64,000 nt of DNA from Amorphoplanes digitatis (GTDB taxonomy: Bacteria; Actinomycetota; Actinomycetes; Mycobacteriales; Micromonosporaceae). Shown here piece after piece: positions 25,992-35,015 of this stretch. The notes below the pieces were generated by a model. That model was not told where the DNA came from. It saw nothing but the letters and a program-made list of their open reading frames with translations, and did not search any database. The translations under genes were made by a program, and so were the position numbers. Numbering within the stretch: the first letter of the stretch is position 1; each line of letters begins with the position of its first letter. Location of the stretch: assembly GCF_014205335.1 (NCBI RefSeq), contig NZ_JACHNH010000001.1, positions 744,001 through 808,000 on the forward strand, in the 5' to 3' direction.

Positions 25992-27281
25992 GTGGCGACT
26001 CCCTTCTCGGTCCTTACCCGTAACCGCGACTTCCGGCGCCTGTTCGCGGCCGAGCTCGTCGTCTTCGGCGCCGACTGGTTCGTGATGGTGCCGCTGCTCG
26101 TGCTGCTGCCGGAGCTGACCGGCAGCGGCGTGTGGGGCGCGCTGGTGCTGGCCGCCGACACCGGGATCACCGCGCTGCTGCTGCCCTACACCGGGACGAT
26201 CGCCGACCGGATCGACCGGCGCGCGATCCTCATCGCGTCGAATGTCGCCGCGCTGCTCGCCACGCTGCTGCTCTTCGTCGTGCGGTCGGCGGCGACGGCG
26301 CCGCTCGCCCTGGTCGCCATCGGCGCGGTCGCCGTTGCCAAGGCCTTCTACTCGCCGGCCGCCTCCGCCGCCCTGCCGAACGTGGTCGACCCCGCGGACC
26401 TGGCCGCCGCCAACTCGGTCGCCGGCTCCGCCTGGGGCACGATGACCATCGTCGGCGCGTCGCTCGGCGGCATCGTCAGCAGCGCCTTCGGCCCGTACGT
26501 CAGCTTCGCGGCCGCCGCCGTCAGCCTGCTCCTGGCTGCGGTGTTCACCGCGCTGATCCGCCGGCCGCTACAGGCGCCGCGCGACCCGGAGGCGGTCCCG
26601 GCGCACGCCTGGCACGCGCTGATCGAGGCGCTGCGCTACATCGGCGCCCGCCCCCGGATCCGCGCGCTGGTCACCGTGAAGTCCGCGGTGGGGCTCGGCA
26701 ACGGCGTGCTCACCGTCTTCCCGCTGCTGGCCGGCCTGTACGGCGTCGGCGCGCTCGGCGCCGGCCTGCTCTTCGCCGTACGCGGCGCCGGCGCCCTGGT
26801 CGGCCCGCTGGTCATGCGGCCCGTGCTCAACCACCGGACCTGGCTGCTGCCGGGGCTGGCGCTCTCGATGAGCCTCTACGGCCTCGGCTACCTCGGCGTG
26901 GCCTTCGCGTCCTGGTTCCCGCTGGTGCTGGCGCTGGTCTTCGTGGCCCACTTCGCGGGCGGCACCAACTGGGTGCTCTCCAACTACGCGCTACAGGGCG
27001 AGGTGCCGGACCGGCTGCGCGGCCGGGTCTTCGCCACCGACATGATGCTGGCGACGCTGGCCATCTCGGTGAGCCAGCTGGGCACCGCGCTCTTCGTCGA
27101 CCGCGTCGACGAGCGCGTCATCCTCATCGCCTGCGGCATGATCACCCTGGTCTACGCCATCGGCTGGCGCATCGCGACGCGCGGCCTCTCGCTCGCGGGC
27201 CCCGCGGAGGAGCCGGAGGCACTCCTGCTGGGCGAGCCGGCCGCCGAGGGTCTGGACGGGCGGCCGGGCGAGCGGCAATGA
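25992..27281 (+). CDS. MFS transporter (MFS_3 / EntS-like)
   Basis: A 429-residue, 12-helix major facilitator. The N-terminus (FSVLTRNRDFRRLFAAELV) and the loop with GTIADRIDRRAIL near 70-82 match the motif A region of the MFS_3 group (siderophore or macrolide exporters). The Asp in ADRIDRR and helix 4-5 region AFYSPAASAALPNVV are typical. It is encoded 67 bp after the RND gene but has its own leaderless-type promoter. Substrate not predictable. It ends 20 nt before thrB, so the thrB promoter sits inside its 3' flank. Confidence 0.92.
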   Translation: MATPFSVLTRNRDFRRLFAAELVVFGADWFVMVPLLVLLPELTGSGVWGALVLAADTGITALLLPYTGTIADRIDRRAILIASNVAALLATLLLFVVRSAATAPLALVAIGAVAVAKAFYSPAASAALPNVVDPADLAAANSVAGSAWGTMTIVGASLGGIVSSAFGPYVSFAAAAVSLLLAAVFTALIRRPLQAPRDPEAVPAHAWHALIEALRYIGARPRIRALVTVKSAVGLGNGVLTVFPLLAGLYGVGALGAGLLFAVRGAGALVGPLVMRPVLNHRTWLLPGLALSMSLYGLGYLGVAFASWFPLVLALVFVAHFAGGTNWVLSNYALQGEVPDRLRGRVFATDMMLATLAISVSQLGTALFVDRVDERVILIACGMITLVYAIGWRIATRGLSLAGPAEEPEALLLGEPAAEGLDGRPGERQ

Positions 27282-27289
27282 TCAACGCC

Positions 27290-27301
27290 TAGCATGTGGC
27301 G
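27290..27301 (+). promoter_or_regulatory. -10 element for a leaderless thrB transcript
   Basis: TAGCAT (27290-27295) lies 6 nt before ATG 27302. This supports ATG 27302 as the start over the nearby in-frame GTG 27296. Confidence 0.55.
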
Positions 27302-28237
27302 ATGGGCCTGACCTTCGTCTCCGAGCCGGTGCGGGTGCGCACGCCGGCCACCAGTGCCAATCTCGGTCCGGGCTACGACACGCTTGGCCTCGCGCTCGCG
27401 CTGCACGACGACCTGACCGCCCGGGTCACCGGCGATTCCTACACGGTCTCGGTGACCGGTGAGGGCGCGGGCGACCTGCCCGGCGACGAGACCCACCTGG
27501 TCGTGCGCGCCATGCTGGCCACCTTCGACGAGCTGGGCGGGCGCCCGCGGGGCGTGGCCGTGGAGTGCGTCAACCGGATCCCGCAGGCGCGGGGGCTCGG
27601 CTCCTCCTCGGCGGCCATCGTCGGCGGCGTACAGCTGGCCCGGGCGCTGGCGCGCGAGCAGATCGACGACGCGGCCGCGCTGCGGATCGCCGCGCGGCTC
27701 GAGGGGCACCCCGACAACGTCGCGCCGTGCCTGCTCGGTGGCTTCACCATCGCCTGGGACGAGGCGTCCGGTTCGCGGGCGGTGCGGCTTGACGTCGCTG
27801 CCGGCGTACGGCCGACGGTCTTCGTTCCGCAGGAACGGGGCCTGACCGCGGCGGCGCGGGCCGCGCTTCCCGCGGCCGTGCCCCACGCGGACGCCGCGTT
27901 CAACACGGGCCGGGCCGCGCTGCTGGTGCACGCCCTGACCCGGGACCCGTCGCTGCTCTTCGCCGCCACCGAGGACCGGCTGCACCAGGGCTACCGGGCC
28001 GAGGCGATGCCCGGCACGGCGTCGCTGGTCGCGGGCCTGCGTTCTGTCGGTGTTGCGGCAGTTGTCAGTGGGGCGGGGCCGACCGTGCTCGCGCTGACCC
28101 CCATACCCGGAGATTTCAACACCGGAGAGCAATGGCGCGCGGAGTCGCTGGGCGTGGATAGCGCCGGTGCTCTTGCCAAGGGGAGTATGGTGGAACACGC
28201 CGAGCGGGGCCCTGTTGCCGCAGGTCGTAAGAGTTGA
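27302..28237 (+). CDS. thrB: Homoserine kinase
   Basis: A 311-residue GHMP-superfamily kinase that phosphorylates homoserine with ATP, feeding threonine synthase. The N-terminal VRVRTPATSANLGPGYDTLG motif and the glycine/serine loop ARGLGSSSAAIVGG near 97-110 bind ATP; GAGPTVLALTP near 258 is the third GHMP motif. It is normally adjacent to thrC in this gene order but is separated here by marR, RND and MFS genes, and it has its own leaderless-type promoter. Confidence 0.95.
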   Translation: MGLTFVSEPVRVRTPATSANLGPGYDTLGLALALHDDLTARVTGDSYTVSVTGEGAGDLPGDETHLVVRAMLATFDELGGRPRGVAVECVNRIPQARGLGSSSAAIVGGVQLARALAREQIDDAAALRIAARLEGHPDNVAPCLLGGFTIAWDEASGSRAVRLDVAAGVRPTVFVPQERGLTAAARAALPAAVPHADAAFNTGRAALLVHALTRDPSLLFAATEDRLHQGYRAEAMPGTASLVAGLRSVGVAAVVSGAGPTVLALTPIPGDFNTGEQWRAESLGVDSAGALAKGSMVEHAERGPVAAGRKS

Positions 28238-28531
28238 CTACGCTCAAGACCTAGCACAGCCGCGAAGCAAGCGATCATTGCGGTTCGGCGCGCACCCCCG
28301 AGACTCATGGCATTCTGCCGGTCTCACTTCTCTTCAAAACACACGCCGAGCAGCGGATCATCAGATCGCTGCACTCGCCGAGACCTACCCGTCAACGTCC
28401 GACGGGTCGGGAAACCGTCGAGCTGCCGTGCTGCAAACTCCCGCGCCGCAGTTGCGAAGCGGGTTCCGAGGGCACCCGGCCACCAGGCTGCAGACCCGGG
28501 TGGACTTGGTTTTTTCGACGGAAGGAATCCA
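28238..28531 (+). other. 294-nt leader between thrB and rho
   Basis: There is no credible gene. The rho frame stays open back to ATG 28307, but this part has low GC3 and no domain. It is C-rich and G-poor in places (for example 28380-28460), which suits Rho loading and autoregulation; this is inference. No clear -35/-10 pair was identified. Confidence 0.5.
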
Positions 28532-30568
28532 TTGAGCGACACCACCGACGTGACGTCGGGTGTTTCTGACGTCGCTGACGACGGCGCCACCACCGCGGCT
28601 GTCACCAAGCGCCGCCGCGGCGGCACGGGGCTGTCGGCGATGCTGCTGCCCGAGTTGCAGAGCCTCGCCGCGTCCCTCGGCATCTCCGGCACCGCGCGGA
28701 TGCGCAAGGGCGAGCTCATCACCGCCATCTCGGAGCGCCAGAACGGCACGGCTCCGGCGGCGCCCGCCAAGAGCGCCCCGCGCCCGCGCACCACGAACGG
28801 CTCCGACGCTCCGGCGGCCGAGCCGGTGCGCACCGAGCCCGCCGCGGCCGCTCCGGTCGCCGAGGCCCCGGCTGTGCAGGCTCCGGTGGTTCAGGCCGTC
28901 GTAGCCGAGCCCGCCGCCGCGCAGTCCGCTGCACCGGCGACGACCGAGCAGCCCGCGACCGAGGGCGAGTCCGGCCGTCGCGGCCGCCGTGACCAGAACC
29001 GGGACAACGCCCCGGCCGACGGCCAGGCCCAGGGCCAGGGCCAGAGCCAGGGCGAGGGCGAGCGCACCGAGCGCGCCGACCGGGGTGACCGGCCTGAGCG
29101 TGGCGAGCCGCGCAACCGGGACCGGCAGCGCAACCAGCAGCGGTCCGAGGGCGGCGAGCGCAACGATCGTGGCGAGCGCAACGACCGCGGCGACCGCGGT
29201 CCGCGCAACGAGGGCGTCGCGCGCAACGACAACGGCCCGCGCAACGACAGCGACGACGAAGACGGTGAGGGCGGCGAGGGCGGCCGGCGGAGCCGGCGCA
29301 GCCGGTTCCGTGACCGTCGGCGCGGCCGCGACCGGGACGGCAGCGAGGGCGGTGGCCGCGACGGCGGACGGGACGGTGGCCGCGAGGGCGGGCGCGACAG
29401 CGGCCGCGAGCCGCACGTCAACGAGGACGAGGTCCTCGTGCCGGTGGCCGGCATCCTCGACGTGCTGGACAACTACGCGTTCGTCCGCACCACGGGCTAC
29501 CTCTCCGGCCCCAACGACGTCTACGTCTCGATGTCGCAGGTCAAGAAGCACGGACTGCGCCGCGGTGACGCCGTCACCGGCGCCGTGCGTGCCGCCCCCC
29601 GCGAGGGCGGCGGCGACCAGCGTCGCGACAAGTACAACCCGCTGGTCCGCCTCGACACCATCAACGGGATGGAGCCCGAGGAGGCACGCAGGCGGCCGGA
29701 GTTCTACAAGCTGACCCCGCTGTACCCGCAGGAGCGGCTGCGTCTCGAGACCGAGGCGCACATCCTCACCACGCGGGTCATCGACCTGGTAATGCCGCTC
29801 GGCAAGGGCCAGCGTGCCCTGATCGTCTCGCCGCCGAAGGCCGGTAAGACGATGGTGTTGCAGGCGATCGCCAACGCGATCACCCACAACAACCCCGAGT
29901 GCCACCTGATGGTCGTGCTTGTCGACGAGCGGCCCGAAGAGGTCACCGACATGCAGCGCTCGGTCAAGGGCGAGGTCATCGCGGCCACGTTCGACCGGCC
30001 GCCGCAGGACCACACCACCGTCGCCGAGCTGGCGATCGAGCGGGCCAAGCGCCTGGTCGAGCTGGGCCACGACGTGGTCGTGCTGCTCGACTCGGTGACC
30101 CGGCTCGGCCGGTCCTACAACCTGGCGGCGCCGGCCTCCGGCCGCATCATGTCCGGCGGTATCGACTCGACCGCGCTCTACCCGCCGAAGCGGTTCCTCG
30201 GCGCGGCGCGCAACATCGAGAACGGTGGCTCGCTGACCATTCTCGCGACGGCGCTGGTGGAGACCGGCTCGATGATGGACACGGTCATCTTCGAGGAGTT
30301 CAAGGGCACGGGTAACGCCGAGCTCAAGCTCGACCGGAAGATCGCCGACAAGCGGACCTTCCCGGCCATCGACATCCACCCGTCCGGCACCCGCAAGGAG
30401 GAGATCCTGCTCGGCAAGGAAGAGCTGGCGATCGTCCACAAGCTGCGCAAGGTGCTGAGCTCGCTGGAGTCCTCGGCCGCGCTGGACCTGCTGCTCGACC
30501 GGCTCAAGCAGTCCCGGACGAACATCGAGTTCCTGATGCAGATCGCGAAGTCGACGCCGGGCGAATAA
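28532..30568 (+). CDS. rho: Transcription termination factor Rho
   Basis: A 678-residue hexameric RNA helicase that ends transcription. TTG 28532 is chosen because GAAGGA lies 5-6 nt upstream and coding bias begins here. The N-terminal helical domain ([20 protein letters not shown]) is at about 35-55. An Ala/Pro then Arg/Asp/Gly/Asn-rich insert spans about 72-293, as in Micrococcus-type Rho. The primary RNA-binding domain follows ([14 protein letters not shown], near 310-323). The ATPase core has Walker A PPKAGKT at about 434-440 and Walker [10 protein letters not shown]. The C-terminus [14 protein letters not shown] is typical. Residues that contact bicyclomycin appear conserved but were not checked one by one. 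Confidence 0.95.
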   Translation: MSDTTDVTSGVSDVADDGATTAAVTKRRRGGTGLSAMLLPELQSLAASLGISGTARMRKGELITAISERQNGTAPAAPAKSAPRPRTTNGSDAPAAEPVRTEPAAAAPVAEAPAVQAPVVQAVVAEPAAAQSAAPATTEQPATEGESGRRGRRDQNRDNAPADGQAQGQGQSQGEGERTERADRGDRPERGEPRNRDRQRNQQRSEGGERNDRGERNDRGDRGPRNEGVARNDNGPRNDSDDEDGEGGEGGRRSRRSRFRDRRRGRDRDGSEGGGRDGGRDGGREGGRDSGREPHVNEDEVLVPVAGILDVLDNYAFVRTTGYLSGPNDVYVSMSQVKKHGLRRGDAVTGAVRAAPREGGGDQRRDKYNPLVRLDTINGMEPEEARRRPEFYKLTPLYPQERLRLETEAHILTTRVIDLVMPLGKGQRALIVSPPKAGKTMVLQAIANAITHNNPECHLMVVLVDERPEEVTDMQRSVKGEVIAATFDRPPQDHTTVAELAIERAKRLVELGHDVVVLLDSVTRLGRSYNLAAPASGRIMSGGIDSTALYPPKRFLGAARNIENGGSLTILATALVETGSMMDTVIFEEFKGTGNAELKLDRKIADKRTFPAIDIHPSGTRKEEILLGKEELAIVHKLRKVLSSLESSAALDLLLDRLKQSRTNIEFLMQIAKSTPGE

Positions 30569-30587
30569 CGCCGGAAAACGACCGAAA

Positions 30588-30615
30588 GGGGCAGCCGTCG
30601 CACGACGGCTGCCCC
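30588..30615 (+). terminator. Terminator after rho
   Basis: GGGGCAGCCGTCG (30588-30600) is fully complementary to CGACGGCTGCCCC (30603-30615), giving a 12-bp stem with a 4-nt loop. It starts 19 nt after the rho stop codon. There is no T-tract. Confidence 0.8.
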
Positions 30616-30697
30616 TGTCGCACATTCAGTGCGTTTGAGTTCATATGGCGCTGTGCGAACCTCCCTGGGCACCTGGCTCAACGTGGGAGGACGCCCG

Positions 30698-31879
30698 ATG
30701 ATCGTTCCTGGGTACCGGGACCATCCGACCGAGCGATGGGATCCGATCGCACCAGTCGATCCGGGTGAGGCCGAGGACTTCCTGCGCCAGTGCTACCTCG
30801 AGAACCCCCGGCTCGGGCCCGTCGAGCCGCGCCTGGCCATCGTGCGGGCGCAGATCGCGGCGACCGGCAGCTACGCGCACACGACCGAGGAGCTTGCGCA
30901 CGGCGCCAAGATGGCCTGGCGCAACTCGAGCCGCTGCATCGGCCGGCTCTACTGGCGCAGCCTGGTCGTGCTCGACCGGCGCCGGGCGCGGACCGCGGAC
31001 GACATCTTCTCGCTGCTGGTACACCACCTGCGGGTCGCCGGCGGCGGGGACCGCCCCGGCGCGATCCGCCCGGTGATCAGCATCTTCGCGCCCGCCCTGC
31101 CCGGGCAGCCGTACGCCCGGGTCTGGAACGAGCAGCTGATCCGGTACGCGGGCTACCGCACCGAGGACGGCAGCTTCGTCGGCGACCCGCGCAACGAGCG
31201 GTTCACCGCCGCCATGCAGGGCTTCGGCTGGCGGGGCAAGGGCGAGGCTTTCGACGTGCTGCCGCTCGCGGTCGAGACCCCGGCGGAGGGCGTACGCCTC
31301 TACGAGCTCCCCGAGCGCGCGATCCTCGAGGTGCCGCTCACCCACCCCGAGTTCGGCTGGTTCGCGGAGCTGGGTCTGCGCTGGCACGTGGTGCCGGCCA
31401 TCGCGAACCTGCGCCTGACCATCGGCGGCGTGCAGTACCCGCTCGCGCCGTTCAACGGCTGGTACATGGGCTCGGAGATCGGCGCCCGCAACCTCGCCGA
31501 CCAGGACCGGTACGACATGGTGCCGATCGTCGCCGCGCGCATGGGCCTGGACACCAGCCGCGAGTCGACGCTGTGGCGCGACCAGGCGCTGATCGAGCTC
31601 AACCGCGCGGTGCTGCACTCGTACGAGAAGGCCGGCATGAAGATCGCGGATCATCACACCGAGTCGCAGCGCTTCCTGACCCACCTGAGCAACGAGGAGA
31701 AGGCGGGCCGCCGCGTGCCGGCCGACTGGAGCTGGATCGTGCCGCCCATCTCGGGCGGGGCTACGCCGGTCTTCCACCGCTACTACGACGAGCTGGACCT
31801 GCGCCCGAACTTCTACCTGGACCCGGAGGCGCAGGCGCTGGGGCAGTCCGGCACCCGCACCTGCCCGTTCTCCGGTTGA
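30698..31879 (+). CDS. nos: Bacterial nitric oxide synthase, oxygenase domain only
   Basis: A 393-residue bNOS oxygenase that makes NO and citrulline from arginine with O2, using haem and a pterin or tetrahydrofolate cofactor. ATG 30698 follows GGGAGGAC. The proximal haem ligand is C80 in [13 protein letters not shown]. The arginine-binding Glu is E260 in [14 protein letters not shown]. The C-terminal region has [13 protein letters not shown] and [17 protein letters not shown]. There is no calmodulin-binding or reductase domain, as in other bacterial NOS, so electrons must come from a separate flavodoxin- or ferredoxin-type partner. It stands alone downstream of the rho terminator and converges, 6 nt apart, on the RNA-repair operon. 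Confidence 0.96.
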   Translation: MIVPGYRDHPTERWDPIAPVDPGEAEDFLRQCYLENPRLGPVEPRLAIVRAQIAATGSYAHTTEELAHGAKMAWRNSSRCIGRLYWRSLVVLDRRRARTADDIFSLLVHHLRVAGGGDRPGAIRPVISIFAPALPGQPYARVWNEQLIRYAGYRTEDGSFVGDPRNERFTAAMQGFGWRGKGEAFDVLPLAVETPAEGVRLYELPERAILEVPLTHPEFGWFAELGLRWHVVPAIANLRLTIGGVQYPLAPFNGWYMGSEIGARNLADQDRYDMVPIVAARMGLDTSRESTLWRDQALIELNRAVLHSYEKAGMKIADHHTESQRFLTHLSNEEKAGRRVPADWSWIVPPISGGATPVFHRYYDELDLRPNFYLDPEAQALGQSGTRTCPFSG

Positions 31880-31885
31880 GCAGCC

Positions 31886-32518
31886 CTAGGCGAACTCGTT
31901 GAGCGGGAAGTCGTCCCGGTGGCGCCAGGCCGCGTCGGTGCGGACGTGGTCCGCGCGGACCCACTTCAGCAGCCGATGGGAGAACTCCGCCGCGGGGATG
32001 CGGCCCGCGCTGCGGACGACGAAACCCTCCGACGACCCGGGGTCGCGCACGGCGGACCACGCGGCCCGCGCCTCGCTCAGGCTGCCGCCGCGATACAGCA
32101 CCGGGACGACCGGCAGCTCCAGCCGCTGCGCCCAGTCGACCGTGTCGTCCCAGCCGAGCAGCGTGTTCGTCTCGTCCCAGATGCCGAAGACGATGAAGAC
32201 ACCCGGCAGATCCGTGTACGCGATGCTGCGCCGCGCCCACATCGACTCGCCACAGACCCGCCAGTCGTCGGGTATCCGGTATGCCGTCATCGCCCAGAGT
32301 GCCTTGGCCGCCCGGTCCCACGGGTGGGTGCCGGAGTCGACGGAGCGGGCGTACATCGCGTCGCGGGTGAAGGTCAGGTTGCCGCCGTCGAGCTTCTCCG
32401 TTACGACCAGCTCACCGTCCAACCAGGACAGATCCGGCTGCACCCGGTCGTCGCCGGTGGCGCCGGGGGAGTCGGGCAGGTGGAAAGTCCGCGGGTACTT
32501 TCCGGCCTGCCCGTCCAT
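31886..32518 (-). CDS. RNA ligase family nucleotidyltransferase (Rnl2-like, short)
   Basis: A 210-residue protein with the covalent-nucleotidyltransferase motif I K42 in VTEKLDGGNLTF, motif III-like VFIVFGIWDE near 123-132, motif IV EGFVVRSAG near 168-176, and motif V LKWVRADH near 187-194. This is the adenylyltransferase core of the RNA_ligase family (PF09414-type by recall); no separate C-terminal domain is present. It likely seals RNA or primes an RNA end. The start ATG 32518 overlaps the stop of the kinase-phosphatase gene (TGATG), so the three repair genes are translated in series. It is last in the operon. Confidence 0.85.
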   Translation of the reverse strand: MDGQAGKYPRTFHLPDSPGATGDDRVQPDLSWLDGELVVTEKLDGGNLTFTRDAMYARSVDSGTHPWDRAAKALWAMTAYRIPDDWRVCGESMWARRSIAYTDLPGVFIVFGIWDETNTLLGWDDTVDWAQRLELPVVPVLYRGGSLSEARAAWSAVRDPGSSEGFVVRSAGRIPAAEFSHRLLKWVRADHVRTDAAWRHRDDFPLNEFA

Positions 32519-33414
32519 CAGAAGTCTCCCTCCGCCACCTGGAACACGGTCAGTCCCAGGGCGCGCCACATGCGCACCACCTGCTGGCGGTCGTCGAAGA
32601 CGCCGATGACCCGCCAGCGGTCGCGGATCTCCTGGTCGAAGATCTCCCGCTTGACGATCGCATCCTTGCGCGAGTCGCCGGCGGGCCGCATGAAGAGTCC
32701 TTCGTACGGCACGGCGACGTAAAGGTCCAGCCAGGCCTGTGTTTCGGCCCGGCACTCCTCGTCGCGCCCCGAGCAGAAGACGATCGCGTGGCCGGCCGCG
32801 TGCATGGCCCGGACCGCCGCGATGACCGCCGGGTTCGGCGCGTCCTCACCGACCCGGCCCCAGTCGTACGGGCTGCGGCCGTTCATCAGCGCGACGGTGC
32901 CGTCGATGTCCACGAGCACGACCGGCGGCAGCTCCAGGTCCGGGTCGTAGACGGCCGCCGGGCCGCCCGGATCCACGTACGGGATCGGCAGCGGCGTCCG
33001 CTTGCCCGCGAGGTACCGCTCGTGCATCCGGCGGATGGCCTCCTCGCCGACCCGCTCGTCCTCGCCGCGGTCGGCGTCGCGGCGCAGGCACTCCTCCAGC
33101 GGCACGTCCGTGAAGTCGTGCACCTCGAACGTCGCGTGGAAGCGCGCCGCGAGCTCGGCCCACTCCCGCACGGTCTTGGCCCGCAGGTTGGTGTCGTCGA
33201 CGATCACGTCGGTGTGCCCGCGTAGCAGCGCCTCGACGGCGGCCCGCTGCGCGCGCGTGACCTGGCCCTCCGCCCACTGGGTGTAGAGCGGCCGCCCGTG
33301 CAGCATCCGCCGCAGGTCGTCGCGGTTGACCCGGACGACCCGCGGCTGGAGCTTGCGGGCGAACGTGGTCTTGCCCGAGGCGGGCAGGCCACGCGTGATC
33401 AGCAGTCTGGTCAT
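32518..33414 (-). CDS. T4-type polynucleotide kinase / 3'-phosphatase
   Basis: A 298-residue bifunctional end-healing enzyme. The N-terminal kinase has the P-loop GLPASGKTTFA at 9-19, the VNRDDLRRM segment near 29-37 and VDDTNLRAKT near 72-81. The C-terminal HAD phosphatase has LVDIDGTVALMN near 166-177, with the nucleophile and acid Asp pair, SGRDE near 218-222, and FDDRQQVV near 274-281. This order matches phage T4 Pnkp. It converts 2',3'-cyclic phosphate and 5'-OH ends into ligatable 3'-OH and 5'-P. The start overlaps the upstream ligase stop (ATGA). Confidence 0.93.
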   Translation of the reverse strand: MTRLLITRGLPASGKTTFARKLQPRVVRVNRDDLRRMLHGRPLYTQWAEGQVTRAQRAAVEALLRGHTDVIVDDTNLRAKTVREWAELAARFHATFEVHDFTDVPLEECLRRDADRGEDERVGEEAIRRMHERYLAGKRTPLPIPYVDPGGPAAVYDPDLELPPVVLVDIDGTVALMNGRSPYDWGRVGEDAPNPAVIAAVRAMHAAGHAIVFCSGRDEECRAETQAWLDLYVAVPYEGLFMRPAGDSRKDAIVKREIFDQEIRDRWRVIGVFDDRQQVVRMWRALGLTVFQVAEGDF

Positions 33415-34481
33415 TCCTCACTCACCTGGGTACCGGTCGGGGTGTCGGCGGCCGGCCGCACGAGCTGCCACAGGCCGGGACGGTAGTCCTTGTCGTCGAG
33501 GCGCAGGAAGAGCGCGCCGCGGTGCTCGCTGCGCACGGCCCGGGCCGCGAACTCGCGCCGGCCCCAGCCCTCCGGCAGGCCCGCCACGATCGCCGCGAAC
33601 TCCGCCTCGACGGCCGCGGCCAGCGCATCGACCTTGTCGGTCAGCGCGGTGGCGACGTCGGCAACCCACGCGTGCAGCTCGTCCGGCAGGGGTTCCGTCA
33701 GCGCGTCCAGGTCGCCGCCCGAGACGAGAACCTCCCATACGGTACGGGCGGAGAGCCCCGTCACCAGCCGGTGCAGCCGGACGTAGTCGGCGTACTTGAT
33801 CTTCACTCGCTGGTCGGTGCCGGCGAAGTGCACCACGAGTCCCTCGCGCCCCTCGCGCGGCGGCGCGGCGAGCGCCTCGGCCAGCGTCGCGTACGCGAAG
33901 GAGTCCACGACCGGGCCGGTCCAGTTCGGCACCGCGGCCGGCCCGAACGTTCGGCCGGTGGCGATCTCGACGGCGCCGAGCAGGATCAGGTCGTCCAGCC
34001 CGGCGTAGTCGAGCACGATCCGGTTCTCCGGGTAGACGATCTCGACGAGCACGGTCAGCCCGTCCGGCGGCACGAAGCCCGGGTACCGGGAACGCAGCAC
34101 CTCGGTCGCGTGCCGCGCCTGGTCCGACGCGAACGACCCGCGGGTGGCGACCGAGAGGTTCGCGCCGTCGCGGTAGATGATCCCGAGCGAGCCGTCGGCC
34201 TTGTCGGTGACGGTCACCGCCGTATCCGGCAGGAACCGCGGCGCGTGGCTCTGGTCATGGTTGAAAAACTTGCTGAACGGCCGGGCGAGGACGGTGTCGC
34301 CGTGCACGATCAGGCCGCGGCAGGCCAGGGTGATCGGCGTCCATGCGCCGGCGTACTGGCAGGCCTCGGTGTAGTTGTAGATCACGTACGGCCGCGTCGG
34401 GTGACGCTGGACCCGCACGTGCCCGTTTTCGACCGCGGTGGCCAGTTCGGCCGGGTCGAGGACGTCCGCGAGCAGCGCCAT
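33411..34481 (-). CDS. T4 Rnl1-like RNA ligase
   Basis: A 356-residue ATP-dependent RNA ligase. ATG 34481 follows GGAGGG; an upstream in-frame GTG/ATG would add about 22 weakly coding residues. The adenylylated lysine is K94 in VTDKADGSLGIIY, close to K99 of T4 Rnl1. The N-terminal region has RPYVIYNYTEACQYAGAW and LACRGLIV, and motif IV-V follow as EGLVVHFAG and VKIKYADYVRLH. The C-terminal ~100 residues form a helical domain that in Rnl1 recognises tRNA. It heads the three-gene RNA-repair operon. Probable role: resealing of tRNAs or other RNAs cut by ribotoxins. Confidence 0.92.
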   Translation of the reverse strand: MALLADVLDPAELATAVENGHVRVQRHPTRPYVIYNYTEACQYAGAWTPITLACRGLIVHGDTVLARPFSKFFNHDQSHAPRFLPDTAVTVTDKADGSLGIIYRDGANLSVATRGSFASDQARHATEVLRSRYPGFVPPDGLTVLVEIVYPENRIVLDYAGLDDLILLGAVEIATGRTFGPAAVPNWTGPVVDSFAYATLAEALAAPPREGREGLVVHFAGTDQRVKIKYADYVRLHRLVTGLSARTVWEVLVSGGDLDALTEPLPDELHAWVADVATALTDKVDALAAAVEAEFAAIVAGLPEGWGRREFAARAVRSEHRGALFLRLDDKDYRPGLWQLVRPAADTPTGTQVSEE

Positions 34482-34711
34482 GACGGCTTTCCCTCCGTGT
34501 GCGCCCGCCGCGGGAATGCGACGGGGGGCGCTCACGTTATCGACCACGGACCCAGTAATGCCTCCTGATTTCTGATCGGGGCAGGTGACATGGCAGACTG
34601 GTCCATCGGCCAGTAATGGTTCCGGTTCACGCTCGAGTCGTCCGCCCTGGCGGGGTGGTTCGGCGCTGACGGCGACCCGGCGACCACATCATCGAGAGGG
34701 ACCGAGAAATC

Positions 34712-34936
34712 ATGAAGAGCGGTATCCACCCGGAGTACACCACCACCGAGGTCGTCTGCTCCTGCGGTAGCACGTTCACGACCCGCAGCACCGCCAAGGG
34801 CGGCGAGATCCGCGTCGAGACCTGCAGCGCCTGCCACCCGTTCTACACGGGCAAGCAGCGCGTGCTGGACACCGCGGGCCGGGTCGCCAAGTTCCAGGCG
34901 AAGTACGCGAAGGTTACCGCCGCCAAGAAGAAGTAG
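34712..34936 (+). CDS. rpmE: 50S ribosomal protein L31 (zinc-binding form)
   Basis: A 74-residue protein with the start [11 protein letters not shown] and four Cys (C16, C18, C37, C40 in VVCSCGS and ETCSACHP) that bind zinc, so this is the C+ form usually made under zinc-replete conditions. It ends in a Lys-rich tail. GAGAGGGACCGAG precedes the ATG. In related genomes it directly follows rho; here NOS and the RNA-repair operon lie in between. Confidence 0.97.
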   Translation: MKSGIHPEYTTTEVVCSCGSTFTTRSTAKGGEIRVETCSACHPFYTGKQRVLDTAGRVAKFQAKYAKVTAAKKK

Positions 34937-34944
34937 CTGCCGCG

Positions 34945-34980
34945 ACGGCGCCCACCCTGGATTCCGGGGTCGGGCGCCGT
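34945..34980 (+). terminator. Hairpin between rpmE and prfA
   Basis: ACGGCGCCC (34945-34953) pairs with GGGCGCCGT (34972-34980), with possible extension inside the loop, followed by a moderately T-rich stretch. Confidence 0.6.
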
Positions 34981-35015
34981 TCGTGTGTTCCTGTCCGGGT
35001 GACCAAGGAGGCGGC

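Noticed and set aside
22475..26170. A 1231-codon open frame antisense to the RND gene
   Set aside because: It mirrors the sense gene's high GC3 codons; the protein is low-complexity Arg/Asp/Gly/Val-rich with no domain.
28307..28531. N-terminal extension of Rho from ATG 28307
   Set aside because: Low GC3, no conserved features, and a better TTG start with a ribosome site at 28532.
29000..29410. Possible tandem repeat or CRISPR-like array in rho
   Set aside because: The repeats are short in-frame codon runs for R, D, G and N in a disordered segment, without spacers.
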